NCBI RefSeq assembly: GCF_008638365.1
Contig: NZ_VWVU01000002.1
Location: 372,001 to 436,000, forward strand
Direction: 5' to 3'
DNA: 64,000 bases
Source: Nocardiopsis quinghaiensis
Lineage (GTDB): Bacteria; Actinomycetota; Actinomycetes; Streptosporangiales; Streptosporangiaceae
Part shown: one piece after another, positions 33,041 through 42,117 of the stretch
Position numbering within the stretch: position 1 is the stretch's first letter
Layout of the letters: every line of letters begins with the position of its first letter
Notes under the pieces: generated by a model
Told to the model about the DNA's origin: nothing
Databases searched by the model: none
The model's input: the letters and a program-made list of their open reading frames with translations, nothing else
Translations under genes and position numbers: made by a program

Positions 33041-34108
33041 CTAGAGGAATCCCAGCCGGGCCAGGCCGCGCCGCACCCTGGCCCAGAAGCCGGAACCTCC
33101 GGGGTCCGGCAACGCGGTCACGGCCGAGGAGGCCAGCCCCGCGGGGGCGTCGGCGAGCACCGTGTAGACGAAGCCGTCCGCCTGCCACATGCTCTGGTAC
33201 TGGCCCGTGTCGCCGCCGAAGATCGTGTCGTGTTGTGTTGTGACGCCACCTCCCCCCGTTCCGGTTCCGACGTATCCGTTCCGAAGTGTGGGGGAATGCT
33301 CGGCGTCCAGCTTCCCACGTTGGGTGAAAACCGACACCTGGGACAGTCCATCCGAATAGACCGCGTGTACGACCCGGCGTTCGGCGTGCCGTGTGGACCG
33401 GGCGTCGACCAGCCGCAGGTTCCAGGCCAGGTACTCGGGGAGGTGCCAGCCCCGACCGCGCAGGTCGGCGCGTTCGGCCCCCGTCAGGGCGTCCCCCCAG
33501 GGCAGGTCGCCGGTCTCGCCGTCGGGCCAGGGCCCCTCACCCAGGACGAGGCCGGTGAGGCGGACGCTGAGCGCGGGCTCTCCGGGCGCCCCGTAGACCG
33601 TCCGGCCCAGGAGCAGGCCGGTTCCGGTGTCCACCCAGAACCGCCCGGCGACGGTGCCGTCGGCGCGTTCGGCCTCCACCACGCGGGTCTCCCTGCCCCC
33701 CAGGTCGGCGACGCCCGCGTCCATGACGGAGTAGGTGTCCTGGAGCATGCTCAGCAGGCGCTCGTCCAGTGACTCCAGGGCGGAGGAGGAGCGCACCACG
33801 AGAGCGGACTCCTCGTCACCGACGGGGGCCAGGGCCATGCCCTCCCCGGGCCTGTTCACCACGCGCACGCGGACCTCCCGGTCCTGCGCACCCTCCGGTC
33901 CGGTCATCTCGCGTACGGCGGAGTAGGCGACCTCGTCCTCCGCGGCGGCGGCGCTGCGCAGCACCGGCATCCCGTTGTCCGACCCCTCGGCGGGAACCGC
34001 GGCGGCCCCGGGACACGCGGCGGCGGTGAGCAGGAGTGCGCACAGCAGTGCCACGACGAGGAGTATGACCGGGGTGGAACGCGCGGAGGGGTGTCCCTCC
34101 GCGTTCAC
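33041..34108 (-). CDS. RseB/MucB-like exported regulator of the anti-sigma factor
   Basis: 355-residue exported protein: signal/anchor STPVILLVVALLCALLLTAAAC (possible lipobox ending at Cys32, weak), then a beta-rich domain resembling the LolA-like N-terminal part of RseB (VVRSSSALESLDERLLSMLQ.., RFWVDTGTGLLLGRTVYG) and a C-terminal domain (HAVYSDGLSQVSVFTQRGKL, VYTVLADAP). In proteobacteria RseB binds RseA periplasmically and senses lipids/LPS; in this gene order it would modulate the zinc-finger anti-sigma factor encoded just upstream. It overlaps that gene by 4 nt (ATGA). The mycobacterial sigE locus lacks such a gene, so its presence here is notable. Confidence 0.75.
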   Translation of the reverse strand: MNAEGHPSARSTPVILLVVALLCALLLTAAACPGAAAVPAEGSDNGMPVLRSAAAAEDEVAYSAVREMTGPEGAQDREVRVRVVNRPGEGMALAPVGDEESALVVRSSSALESLDERLLSMLQDTYSVMDAGVADLGGRETRVVEAERADGTVAGRFWVDTGTGLLLGRTVYGAPGEPALSVRLTGLVLGEGPWPDGETGDLPWGDALTGAERADLRGRGWHLPEYLAWNLRLVDARSTRHAERRVVHAVYSDGLSQVSVFTQRGKLDAEHSPTLRNGYVGTGTGGGGVTTQHDTIFGGDTGQYQSMWQADGFVYTVLADAPAGLASSAVTALPDPGGSGFWARVRRGLARLGFL

Positions 34109-34779
34109 CGGGTGGCTTCGGAGGAGCCGTGCGGGGCGTCGGCGGCCGTGGGAGAGGCGTCGACCACCGGCATGTGGCGACTGGTCACCGCGTGCTCGAC
34201 CGCGTAGTCGGACAGGCGGGGCTCGACCACCGGCGTCTCCTCGGAGTCGCCCCCGGCGACGAAGGCGCTGCCGATCAGGGCCGTGGCCACGGCGAGGCCC
34301 GCGACGGCGTAGCGGCCGCCGGGGAAGGCCGGGAACAGGTGGGCGAGGCGGTCGCCGCCGAAGCGCCGGCGGTCAGGCCGCTCGGCACGTCCCGGCCGGG
34401 TCGGAGCCGCATCGCCGGGCGTCGGGGGGACCCCCGGGGCGGCCGCCGGGTGGCCGCCTCCGGAGAGGCCGCCGAGAGGACGTGAGGAGCCCAGGGGCGG
34501 GCGCGCCCCGAAGCCCGCGCCGCCGGACGGCGGGTCGGAGGGGCCCCGGCCTGCGGGCCCGTGGTCCTGGGACAGGCTGGTGAGCCGTCCCATGAAGTCC
34601 GTGTCGGGCTCGGGCTCGCACAGGCCGTTCAGTCTGCGTTTGAGGCGGCGCATCATGTCGGCCTCGAAACGGCACGGCTCGCACTTGGCCAGGTGGATGA
34701 GGGCGCTCTCGTGCTCGGCCGGGCCCAGTTCCCCGTCGACGAGCGCGGAGAGACGCTCTCCGAGGTGTCCCATACTCAC
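34105..34779 (-). CDS. Zinc-finger (ZAS) transmembrane anti-sigma factor, RseA-like
   Basis: Binds and inhibits the SigE-like sigma factor. 224 residues: N-terminal anti-sigma domain with the ZAS motif His29-x3-Cys33-x2-Cys36 ([14 protein letters not shown]), a long Pro/Gly-rich linker (about 70-150), one membrane helix (about 157-177, [20 protein letters not shown]) and a short extracytoplasmic tail of about 45 residues, presumably the RseB-like/protease target. Start is ATG, overlapping the sigma-factor stop (ATGA). Confidence 0.88.
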   Translation of the reverse strand: MSMGHLGERLSALVDGELGPAEHESALIHLAKCEPCRFEADMMRRLKRRLNGLCEPEPDTDFMGRLTSLSQDHGPAGRGPSDPPSGGAGFGARPPLGSSRPLGGLSGGGHPAAAPGVPPTPGDAAPTRPGRAERPDRRRFGGDRLAHLFPAFPGGRYAVAGLAVATALIGSAFVAGGDSEETPVVEPRLSDYAVEHAVTSRHMPVVDASPTAADAPHGSSEATR

Positions 34780-35390
34780 TCCGCCTCCCCGTTGATCACG
34801 TTTCCACCGCTGCGCGCCTCGCTGCCGGAGGCCAGGGACCGCCGGTGCTCCAGGGCCCTGCGCAGTTGGGCGCGGCCCCGGTGGATGCGGCTGCGGACGG
34901 TGCCGAGCTTGACGTCGAGCGTCGCCGCGATCTCCTCGTAGGAGAGCCCCTCGATGTCACAGAGGACGACGGGGGCGCGGAACTCGGCGGGCAGCGCGTC
35001 CAGCGCGGACTGGATGTCGGCGTCGAAGTGCCGGTCGTCGTAGCGCTGGGCGGGAGAGGGCTCGCGGCCCTCCAGGCGCTCGTCCGCGTTGTCGGCCAGG
35101 CCCTCGAAGCGGATACGGGCCCTGCGCCGGGCCATGTCGAGGAAGAGGTTGGTGGTGATGCGGTGCAGCCACCCCTCGAAGGTTCCGGGGGTGTAGTTGG
35201 CCAGGGAGCGGAAGACCCGGATGAAGACCTCCTGGGTGAGGTCCTCCGCGTCGTGCTTGTTGCCGGTCAACCTGTAGGCGAGCCGGTACACGCGCGGAGA
35301 GTGGGTCCGGACGACCTCGTCCCAGCTCGGGGGCTCCCATGCCTCGAATTCCACGGCAGGGCCGGACTCTGGCACCGCTGCTCCCTTCAT
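34776..35390 (-). CDS. sigE: ECF RNA polymerase sigma factor, SigE-like
   Basis: 204-residue ECF sigma factor for envelope stress. Sigma-2: [60 protein letters not shown]; sigma-4: [20 protein letters not shown] and [23 protein letters not shown] 35390 or GTG 35375 (AAGGGAG upstream, better spacing) may start translation. The operon sigE-rseA-rseB-like-htrA is formed by 4-nt overlaps (except htrA). An ECF-type promoter upstream (35461-35489) indicates autoregulation. The divergent O-methyltransferase matches the M. tuberculosis Rv1220c-sigE arrangement. Confidence 0.92.
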   Translation of the reverse strand: MKGAAVPESGPAVEFEAWEPPSWDEVVRTHSPRVYRLAYRLTGNKHDAEDLTQEVFIRVFRSLANYTPGTFEGWLHRITTNLFLDMARRRARIRFEGLADNADERLEGREPSPAQRYDDRHFDADIQSALDALPAEFRAPVVLCDIEGLSYEEIAATLDVKLGTVRSRIHRGRAQLRRALEHRRSLASGSEARSGGNVINGEAE

Positions 35391-35460
35391 CCCGTCGATT
35401 CGCCACCAGGCTGGTCGGGGGGAGTTTGCTTCGTGGCGATCAACGTACGTTCATCCCGAT

Positions 35461-35489
35461 TCAACGCCGGGGGACGTGGATTAAGTTCC
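35461..35489 (-). promoter_or_regulatory. ECF (SigE-type) autoregulatory promoter
   Basis: On the minus strand GGAACTT (complement of 35483-35489) is followed after 16 nt by CGTTGA (complement of 35461-35466), matching the GGAAC..N16..CGTT pattern of SigE-type ECF promoters. It lies about 70 nt upstream of the sigE start. Confidence 0.7.
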
Positions 35490-35632
35490 CGCCGCCACGC
35501 TCGGAGTTCGGTCCGGATCAGGCTAGTCTTTTGCCAGGGACATGACCTGGCCGCGACCGCCATTCTACGGTGGGTGACCATTGACTGGTCAGAGCCCCAC
35601 CAGACATATGACCACCGCAGTGGGAGGCCGTT

Positions 35633-36295
35633 ATCGCCAGCCCGGAGGAGACCGCGGCCCGGAGCACCTGGGTCCGCGCCGAACAGGCCCGCTTCGAGCG
35701 GAACGCCATGGAGGACGAGCCCCTGGCCGACGCGTACGAGACGGGGAGCCGCTCGTCGGCACCGCCGGTGGACGCCACGACGGGTACCGCGCTGCGTTTC
35801 CTGGCCGCGTCGATCGGCGCACGGTCCGTGGTGGAGATCGGCACGGGGTGCGGCGCGTCGGGGATCTGGCTGCTGCGGGGGATGGCCCCGGACGGGATCC
35901 TGACCACGGTGGACACCAACGCCGCCTACCAGGACTACGCGCGCTCGGCGTTCGCCCGCGCGGGTTTCGGCCCCGGACGCGCCCGGCTGATCCGGGGGAC
36001 CGCCCTGGAGGTGCTGCCGAGGCTGACCGACGGCGGATACGACCTGGTGTTCGTGGACGCCGACATGGTGTCCTACCCCCTGTACCTTGACGAGGCGCTG
36101 CGCCTGCTCCGCCCGGGCGGGATGGCGGTGTTCAACGGCGCCATGGTGACCTCCTCCGAGCCGGACGGGCCGCTGCGCGTGCCCGACCCCCGCGAGACGG
36201 CCGTGCGCGAGGTGGTCCGCCGGGTGCGCGAGGAGGAGGAGTTCATCCCCATGCTGATGCCCGTCGGTGAGGGGCTGCTGGCCGCCATCCGGTGA
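35633..36295 (+). CDS. Class I SAM-dependent O-methyltransferase (Rv1220c-like) with unclear start
   Basis: Methyltransferase of the caffeoyl-CoA/catechol O-methyltransferase-like family. SAM motif I is VVEIGTGCGASGIWLLRGM; then ILTTVDTNAAYQDYARSAF, LIRGTALEVLPRL, YDLVFVDADMVSYPLYLDEAL and LLRPGGMAVFNGAMV. The first ATG (35708) would remove the N-terminal helix normally present. In-frame codons 35633-35707 look coding (TWVRAEQARFE), and the frame is open back to a TGA at 35609-35611 with no ATG, GTG, TTG or CTG. An ATC at 35633 has GGGAGG 5 nt upstream and would give 220 residues, the usual size. I give that as the likely start; 35708 is the conservative one. Divergent from sigE. Confidence 0.75.
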   Translation: MASPEETAARSTWVRAEQARFERNAMEDEPLADAYETGSRSSAPPVDATTGTALRFLAASIGARSVVEIGTGCGASGIWLLRGMAPDGILTTVDTNAAYQDYARSAFARAGFGPGRARLIRGTALEVLPRLTDGGYDLVFVDADMVSYPLYLDEALRLLRPGGMAVFNGAMVTSSEPDGPLRVPDPRETAVREVVRRVREEEEFIPMLMPVGEGLLAAIR

Positions 36296-36329
36296 CCGGG
36301 CGCTGGCCGTCCACAGGCTTCCGCGGGGG

Positions 36330-37814
36330 CTACCGGTCGGCGAGCCAGCGCAGCAGGGTGCGCGTGGCGAAGGCCGTACCGCCCTTGGTGAGCAGGCCGT
36401 CCTCCTTCATCGACCGGCCGGGACCGGCGATGTCCAGGTGGGCCCAGGCCACGCCGCCGGTGAACTCGCGCAGGAACAGGGCCGCGTCGGTGGCTCCGGC
36501 GGGGCCGAACTCGGAACGGGTCCCGATGTTGGCCAGGTCCGCGACCCGGGACCGGGTCGTCTCGACGTACTCCTCGGTCAGCGGCATCCGCCACAGGGGT
36601 TCGCCGGAGGCCTCGCCGGCGCTCTCCAGCTCGGCGGCGAGCGCGTCGTCGGTGCTGTAGAGCGCGCCCATGCCGGTACCGAGCGCGACCTTCGCCGCGC
36701 CGGTCAGGGTCGCGACGTCCACCAGTACGTCCGGTGCCAGCTCGGCGACCGCGTAGCCCATGGCGTCGGCCAGGACCAGTCGGCCCTCGGCGTCGGAGTT
36801 GAGCACCTCGACGGTCGTGCCGGAGTAGGTGGTGAGCACGTCACCGATCCGGGTGGCGTCGCCGGAGAAGGCGTTCTCCGCCAGCGCCAGCAGGCCGGTC
36901 ACCCGTACCGGGGCGCCCACGGCGGACAGCGCCGAGAGCACCGCGAGCACGATCGCCGAACCGCTCATGTCGGTCTTCATCAGCGACATGTTGTCGTTGG
37001 GCTTGAGCGAGAGGCCGCCGGTGTCGAACGTGATGCCCTTGCCGACCAGCACGACGTGCGCGGCGGGGTTCTCGGGCGTGTAGGAGAGCTGGACCAGCCG
37101 CGGGGGGCGCGACGATCCCTGGCCGACGCCGAGGATGGCGCCGAAGCCGTCGCTTTCCAGCTCCTCCTCTTCCCAGACCCGCACCCGCAGGCCGGATTCT
37201 TCGGCGACCTCGCGGGCGCGGGCGGCCATCCACTCGGGGTCCTTGGTCAGGGAGGGGGTGTTGACGAGGTCGCGGGCCAGGGCGGTGGCCTCGGCCAACC
37301 GGGTCCCGCGGGCCAGGGCGTCGGCGAGGTCCCCGGCGCCGAGCACGTCGATCACCGGGGCGGGGCGCTTTCCGGCCGGGGCCTCGGCGGTCTTGAGGCT
37401 GAAGGTGTAGGAGGCCAGGAGCGCGCCCTCGGCGAAGGCCGTGGCGGCGTCACCGCCGGCCCCGGGCCAGGCGAGGGCCACGCGCTCGTTTCCCCGTGCG
37501 GCCCGGGACAGGGCGGCGCCGGCCTTCCGGAGGTCGTCGGGGGAACCCGAACCGACCCCCAGAAGTGCCATGCGGACCAGGCCCTGGTCCCGGGGCACCG
37601 GGAACTGGGCCAGCTCTCCGGGTTTCCCGGCGAGCGAGTAGTGCGCGAACAGGTCGGTGAGCGGAGCCGGAAGCACCTGTGTCAGGCCGCCCTCGGCGAC
37701 CCCTCCGACCTCCGTCGGTCCGCCGTCTCCCGACAGCACGGGAAGGACCAGCAGGTCCGCGGTGGATTCGGCGAGGCTCCCCGGCTGGGGACGGATCTCC
37801 GTGGCGAATGGCAC
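36330..37814 (-). CDS. pepA: Leucyl aminopeptidase (M17)
   Basis: Dizinc cytosolic aminopeptidase, 494 residues. The N-terminal domain is followed by the catalytic domain with VGKGITFDTGGLSLKP (metal-binding Lys/Asp), MKTDMSGSA, and NSDAEGRLVLADAMGYA, the M17 signature in which Ser replaces the usual Thr. LTGAAKVALGTGMGAL and WAHLDIAGPG near the end are also typical. It converges on the O-methyltransferase. Complete; role in peptide turnover. Confidence 0.93.
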   Translation of the reverse strand: MPFATEIRPQPGSLAESTADLLVLPVLSGDGGPTEVGGVAEGGLTQVLPAPLTDLFAHYSLAGKPGELAQFPVPRDQGLVRMALLGVGSGSPDDLRKAGAALSRAARGNERVALAWPGAGGDAATAFAEGALLASYTFSLKTAEAPAGKRPAPVIDVLGAGDLADALARGTRLAEATALARDLVNTPSLTKDPEWMAARAREVAEESGLRVRVWEEEELESDGFGAILGVGQGSSRPPRLVQLSYTPENPAAHVVLVGKGITFDTGGLSLKPNDNMSLMKTDMSGSAIVLAVLSALSAVGAPVRVTGLLALAENAFSGDATRIGDVLTTYSGTTVEVLNSDAEGRLVLADAMGYAVAELAPDVLVDVATLTGAAKVALGTGMGALYSTDDALAAELESAGEASGEPLWRMPLTEEYVETTRSRVADLANIGTRSEFGPAGATDAALFLREFTGGVAWAHLDIAGPGRSMKEDGLLTKGGTAFATRTLLRWLADR

Positions 37815-37905
37815 AGGTCGCTCACAATCGTTCGCTGTCGTGGGGGTCTACGACCTCGGGGGTCGTCGGGGCGTTCCGGCCCGGTGGGGGAAGAACGTGG
37901 TACGT

Positions 37906-38073
37906 CTAGCCGACGACGCCCTTGAGCGCGTCCCGGAGTTCGGTCGCCTCGGCCGGCGTCAGTTCGACGACCAGGCGTCCGCCGCCCTCCAGCGGGACTC
38001 GCATGATGATGCCGCGACCCTCCTTGGTGACCTCCATCGGCCCGTCACTGGTCCTCGGCTTCATGGCCGCCAT
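37906..38073 (-). CDS. DUF3117 small protein
   Basis: 55-residue protein typical of actinobacteria: AAMKPRTSDGPMEVTKEGRG, IIMRVPLEGGGRLVVELT, EATELRDALKGVVG. Function unknown; M. tuberculosis has the homologue near Rv1211. ATG 38073 has AAAGGGGAA upstream. The leader contains the inverted repeat GGAACCG (38160-38166)/CGGTTCC (38172-38178). Confidence 0.9.
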   Translation of the reverse strand: MAAMKPRTSDGPMEVTKEGRGIIMRVPLEGGGRLVVELTPAEATELRDALKGVVG

Positions 38074-38519
38074 GCCATTCCCCTTTCTAGGTGTTCCTCG
38101 CGGGTGACCGGGGCCGACCCACAGCACCGGCGCCGATCCGCTTGGCCCGTCTCGGCTCCGGAACCGTAGGCCGGTTCCGTGTGACTCGTGCCCGTGTGGC
38201 TTAAGGGACGTGAATCACTCTTCGACCATTATCTCGGAGGTTCGCCCCCGTGTGTGCGCCAGACGGTGGCCGGACCGCCGTCACGAGCACCCACCGACGA
38301 GGAATCGTTGGTCAGTAAGGTTATATCGGTCCTGGCCGAAACCCGCTGAGGGTGCGAGGGGCCGAACGGACTCCTGCCCCGGGGCGCTGGATCGAACCGT
38401 GCCCCGAAGGCGCTCCGACACCGGCTCCGACCTGCTGCTCTCCGTCTTCTGAGGACACCAGGGGACGCGAGGGGACCCGGGCCGCGCCCGGTCGGACCGA
38501 CGGGTCCGGTTCTGTCCGT
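38074..38519. other. Intergenic region, DUF3117 leader
   Basis: About 445 nt without a supportable gene. It holds the inverted repeat GGAACCG 38160-38166 / CGGTTCC 38172-38178 in the DUF3117 leader, an AT-rich patch with TTGGTC and TATATC around 38310-38331, and an inverted repeat GGACCCG 38473-38479 / CGGGTCC 38501-38507 just 3' of the next minus-strand gene (possible terminator). Confidence 0.4.
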
Positions 38520-39122
38520 TCAGACCAGGTCGCCCGTCGAGATCATTCGGGTGCCCTCGCGGGTGACCGACGACCACTCCGCCCTCAGCCCGCCGCCGTC
38601 CGCGGCGGGCCACACGGTCAGTTCGGCCTCGTCCACGCAGCGGTCCTGGGGGTCGGCGGTCTCGGTGTAGGCGTAGACCCGCCGGTTGTTGTCGCCCGCC
38701 GACAGCACGAGCGTCCCGGAGCAGGAGAAGGTCGTCCAGGCGGTACTGCCCCGCTCGGCGCCCTCCTCGATCCGGACCTCGGCGTGCCAGTCGGCGACGT
38801 GGTCGCCCTCGGTGTCCACCTGGACCATCTCACCGGCCCAGGAGCCGACGAACTCCTCCGCCGGCGCCGCGGCCTCCTCCGGGTCCTCGTCGGCGATGCC
38901 GGCGAGCAGGGCCCAGGCGGTGGCGCCTCCACCGGCCAACAGGACGGCCGACACGGCCACGGCCAGAACGGTGACCTGGCGGCGGCGCCTGCCGTTGTGC
39001 CGGGTGGACCTGGGCGGTGGCCACAGGGACATCTGCCGTACGGGGGAAACGGCCGTGGCGGAGGAGGCGGGCTGTTCGCGCCTGTCCCCAGCTCCCGACT
39101 CCAGTTCGGCTGCTGTGTCCAT
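38520..39122 (-). CDS. Membrane-anchored protein with extracytoplasmic beta domain, function unknown
   Basis: 200 residues: basic cytoplasmic N-terminus (about 45), one helix VTVLAVAVSAVLLAGGGATAW, an acidic linker, then an extracytoplasmic domain FVGSWAGEMVQVDTEGD..FSCSGTLVLSAGDNNRR..DRCVDEAELTVWPAADGG. The -SCSGTL- pattern and a second Cys suggest a disulfide; it recalls the C-terminal sensor-like domains attached to some actinobacterial Ser/Thr kinases, from memory. ATG 39122 chosen; the frame is open upstream but without coding character. Role unknown. Confidence 0.65.
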   Translation of the reverse strand: MDTAAELESGAGDRREQPASSATAVSPVRQMSLWPPPRSTRHNGRRRRQVTVLAVAVSAVLLAGGGATAWALLAGIADEDPEEAAAPAEEFVGSWAGEMVQVDTEGDHVADWHAEVRIEEGAERGSTAWTTFSCSGTLVLSAGDNNRRVYAYTETADPQDRCVDEAELTVWPAADGGGLRAEWSSVTREGTRMISTGDLV

Positions 39123-39326
39123 CCTCGCCATCCTCAACGATGCTGCGCCCGCTCCGGCGGAGCGGGGGTACACAAGTACAGCGATTGAGAATAGGGCACA
39201 TGAGCGCATCGATCCGCACAAGAACGACGCGGCGAAGGTGATGCACGCCACAGGGGCGGCGAAGTGCCAGGTCAGCGCGGGCCGCCTCGCGGGGGTGACC
39301 GCGACCGGGCTCGGATGCCGCGGAAG

Positions 39327-39848
39327 TCAGCGGCCGCCCCCGCCGCCGGACGAGGCGCCGTCGGACTCACGCGCTCCACCGTCGGTGGTCCCGGCCGCCT
39401 TCTCCGGCTCCCCAACGGCCCGCGGCGGGCCCACCGGGCCGCGCTCCGGGTCCGGCCCCGCCCCCTCCCTCCCGGGGGCGTAGGCGTCGCCGGGAAGGTG
39501 CGAGCCGGGCCGGGGGCCGGTCCCCTCGGGAGCGTACGACGGGTCGAGGCGGGACAGGCGCCACTCCAGGTCCTCGATCCGCTCCTCGCGCTCGCGCAGG
39601 GTCGCGGTCAGGCGCAGCAGCAGCTCGTCGACGGCGCGCACGTGGTAGCCCCACATGGCGAGGGGCAGCATCAGGCGACCGAGGTCGAAGGCCTGTACGG
39701 GGCGGTCGTCGGGCAGGGCGAGCGGGGGGTAGTCGGCCTCGAAGCGCGCGAGCTGACCGCCCTTGCCGAGCACGACGTACACGACACCGACGAGCACGGC
39801 CAGCGCGGCGGCGGCGACGAGGACCATGATGAGAACAGGCACGGACAC
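39327..39848 (-). CDS. Membrane protein with DivIVA-like coiled-coil segment
   Basis: About 173 residues. N-terminal membrane helix (VPVLIMVLVAAAALAVLVGV), then RPVQAFDLGRLMLPLAMWGY followed by HVRAVDELLLRLTATLRERE, the pattern of DivIVA-type DUF proteins (Gly-Tyr-x-x-x-x-VD-x-x-L) and a coiled coil, then a Pro/Gly-rich tail ending in a Gly run. GTG 39848 or GTG 39842 starts. In mycobacteria a similar short gene (Rv1209-like) is close to DUF3117, so the neighbourhood is conserved. Possibly involved in polar growth, by analogy only. Confidence 0.65.
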   Translation of the reverse strand: MSVPVLIMVLVAAAALAVLVGVVYVVLGKGGQLARFEADYPPLALPDDRPVQAFDLGRLMLPLAMWGYHVRAVDELLLRLTATLREREERIEDLEWRLSRLDPSYAPEGTGPRPGSHLPGDAYAPGREGAGPDPERGPVGPPRAVGEPEKAAGTTDGGARESDGASSGGGGGR

Positions 39849-39946
39849 GATCGTGCCACACCCGGTCGGCCGGGAGGTCCGGGAGGAGGGATACGGCGGG
39901 TCCGGGACCGTGGCGGCCCCCACGCGCCGACCCGCCGCACCGCTCC

Positions 39947-40741
39947 CTACTGCTCGGGGCCGGGACGCTCCTCCGACTCCTCGTGCTGGCGGGCGATGTC
40001 CAGATGGGACTTGCGGATGATGTCGACGACCTCGTCGGTGTCGTCCACGACCTGGACCAGCTCCATGTCGTGCGGCTTGATGAGCCCGTTCTCCATCAGG
40101 CTGTCCTGGATCCAGTCCCTCAGCCCGCCCCAGAACTCGGTGCCGACCAGCACGATGGGGAACCGGGTGACCTTGTTGGTCTGCACGAGGGTGGACGACT
40201 CGAACAGCTCGTCCAGGGTGCCGAACCCCCCGGGCAGCACCACGAAGGCCTGGGAGTACTTCACGAACATCGTCTTGCGGACGAAGAAGTACCGGAAGGT
40301 CATGCCCATGTCGATGTAGTCGTTGAGCGTCTGCTCGAACGGCAGCTCGATCCCGAGCCCGACGGACAGCCCTCCCGCCTTCTGGGCGCCCTTGTTGGCG
40401 GCCTCCATGATCCCCGGCCCGCCGCCGGTGATGGTGGCGTACCCCGCCTGGGCGAGCTTGGCGCCCATCTCGACGCCGACGTCGTAGTAGTGGTGGCCGG
40501 GCCTGATCCTGGCCGAACCGAACACGCTCACCGCCGAGGGCAGCTCCGACAGCAGGCCGAAGCCCTCCACGAACTCCGACTGGATGCGCAGCACACGCCA
40601 GGGGTCGGTGTGCACCCAGTCCGTGGGCCCCCGCTGGTCGAGGAGCCGCTGGTCGGTGGTGGTGTTGGGGATGGAGCGGCCCCGGTAGGTGAGGGGGCCC
40701 GCCCGGCGCACCTGCTCTTCTGGCTCTTCTGCTTCCGTCAT
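39947..40741 (-). CDS. TIGR00730/LOG-family Rossmann protein (nucleoside 5'-monophosphate phosphoribohydrolase-like)
   Basis: 264 residues with the LOG family motifs AVSVFGSARI, TGGGPGIMEAANKGA and VVLPGGFGTLDELFE; the PGGxGTxxE motif binds the phosphoribosyl group. Such proteins release cytokinin-like or other bases from 5'-monophosphates and are often misnamed lysine decarboxylase. ATG 40741 appears leaderless (TAGCTT 6 nt upstream). Located downstream of dapE. Confidence 0.9.
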   Translation of the reverse strand: MTEAEEPEEQVRRAGPLTYRGRSIPNTTTDQRLLDQRGPTDWVHTDPWRVLRIQSEFVEGFGLLSELPSAVSVFGSARIRPGHHYYDVGVEMGAKLAQAGYATITGGGPGIMEAANKGAQKAGGLSVGLGIELPFEQTLNDYIDMGMTFRYFFVRKTMFVKYSQAFVVLPGGFGTLDELFESSTLVQTNKVTRFPIVLVGTEFWGGLRDWIQDSLMENGLIKPHDMELVQVVDDTDEVVDIIRKSHLDIARQHEESEERPGPEQ

Positions 40742-40747
40742 GCCGTA

Positions 40748-40753
40748 AAGCTA
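40748..40753 (-). promoter_or_regulatory. -10 hexamer of leaderless LOG-family gene
   Basis: The minus strand reads TAGCTT six nucleotides before ATG 40741, without a Shine-Dalgarno. Confidence 0.45.
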
Positions 40754-40874
40754 TCCGTGTGGAACGGGCTCACACCTGAACCACGCGTAACGCGGTGATG
40801 ACCACAAACGGCCGCCTCGTCGCGGCCCCCGGCACCGGAGCCGGTCACGGCCGCGCTGAGCGACGCCGACGGGC

Positions 40875-41939
40875 TCAGCGGGCTCCGGTCAGCCAGGCGA
40901 CCATGCGCTCCTCGGCCTCGTGGATCCTGGCGGTCTCGGCGTACTCGTCCCTGGTGTGGGCGAGCAGCGGGTCGCCGGGGCCGTAGTTGACGGCGGGCAC
41001 GCCCAGTTCGGAGAAGCGGGACACGTCGGTCCAGCCGAGCTTGGCGCGGGCTTCGCCCTCCCCCACGGCCGCGACGAACGCGGCGGCCGACGGGTCGTCC
41101 AGTCCGGGACGGGCGGGGGCGGCCGCGTCCACCACCGCTACCTCGAACCCGTCGAAGACCTCCCGCAGGTGCGCCTCGGCGTCGGCGACCGACAGGTCGG
41201 GGGCGAACCGGTAGTTGACCTTGACCACGCACTCGTCGGGAATGACGTTGCCCGCGACGCCGCCCTCGATGAACACGGCGTTGAGGCCCTCGTGGAAGCG
41301 GAGCCCCTCCACCTCGGGCTCGCGGGGGGTGTAGGCCCGCAGGACGTCCAGGACGGCTCCGGCGCCGTGGATCGCGTTCTCGCCCATCCACGAGCGGGCG
41401 CTGTGGGCGCGCGCTCCCCTGACGGTGACCTCCACGCGCATGGTGCCCTGGCAGCCGCCCTCGATGACGCCGCCGGTGGGCTCCATGAGGATCGCGAAGT
41501 CCCCGGCCAGCCACTCGGGATGGTTGCGGGTCAGGCGGAGCAGGCCGTTGCTGGAGGCGTCGACCTCCTCGTTGTCGTAGAAGACGTAGGTGACGTCGTG
41601 CACCGGCTCGGCGACCAGTCCGGCCATCCTGAGCTGGACGGCGACACCGGCCTTCATGTCGGAGGTACCGCACCCGTAGAGGCGGCCGTCGGCGGTGCGG
41701 GAGGGGACGTTGTCGACGATGGGAACGGTGTCGATGTGACCGGCGACGACGACGCGGCGGGGGCGGCCGAGGTCCGTGCGTGCGACGACGGCGTCGCCGT
41801 CGCGGGAGACGGTGAGGTGGGGAAGGGCCGACAGGGCGTCCTCGACCGCGTCGGCGAGGACCTTCTCGTCACCGCTCTCGGAGCGGATGTCCACGAGGGA
41901 GGCGGTCAGGGACGCCGCGTCCGAGGTCAGGTCCAGCAT
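40875..41939 (-). CDS. dapE: Succinyl-diaminopimelate desuccinylase
   Basis: Zn-dependent M20 peptidase-family enzyme of 354 residues, cleaving N-succinyl-LL-DAP to LL-DAP for lysine and peptidoglycan. Metal-site motifs AGHIDTVPIVDN and GCGTSDMKAGVAVQ, VFYDNEEVDASSNGL (catalytic Glu-Glu), and the dimerisation domain region ARSWMGENAIHGAG are intact. It follows dapD in the same direction by 220 nt; dapC is near on the same strand, together making three steps of the succinylase branch. Confidence 0.92.
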   Translation of the reverse strand: MLDLTSDAASLTASLVDIRSESGDEKVLADAVEDALSALPHLTVSRDGDAVVARTDLGRPRRVVVAGHIDTVPIVDNVPSRTADGRLYGCGTSDMKAGVAVQLRMAGLVAEPVHDVTYVFYDNEEVDASSNGLLRLTRNHPEWLAGDFAILMEPTGGVIEGGCQGTMRVEVTVRGARAHSARSWMGENAIHGAGAVLDVLRAYTPREPEVEGLRFHEGLNAVFIEGGVAGNVIPDECVVKVNYRFAPDLSVADAEAHLREVFDGFEVAVVDAAAPARPGLDDPSAAAFVAAVGEGEARAKLGWTDVSRFSELGVPAVNYGPGDPLLAHTRDEYAETARIHEAEERMVAWLTGAR

Positions 41940-42117
41940 GTGTCGCCCCGTTTCGGTGAGGTTGGGGTGGCCGCCGCCTTGCGGAGACGGAAACCGCGTC
42001 TTCCGCCCCTACATCTACCGCATCCCCTCCCCGCCCGTCGCTCCCCGTCCCCCCACCCGCCGTTCCCGGGAACGCGCTCGGGGCGCCCCCCGCGCGGAGG
42101 ACGCCCCGGGAGCGGGC

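Noticed and set aside
38210-38452. 80-codon open frame in the DUF3117 upstream region
   Set aside because: No ribosome site, no recognisable protein features, composition like non-coding DNA.
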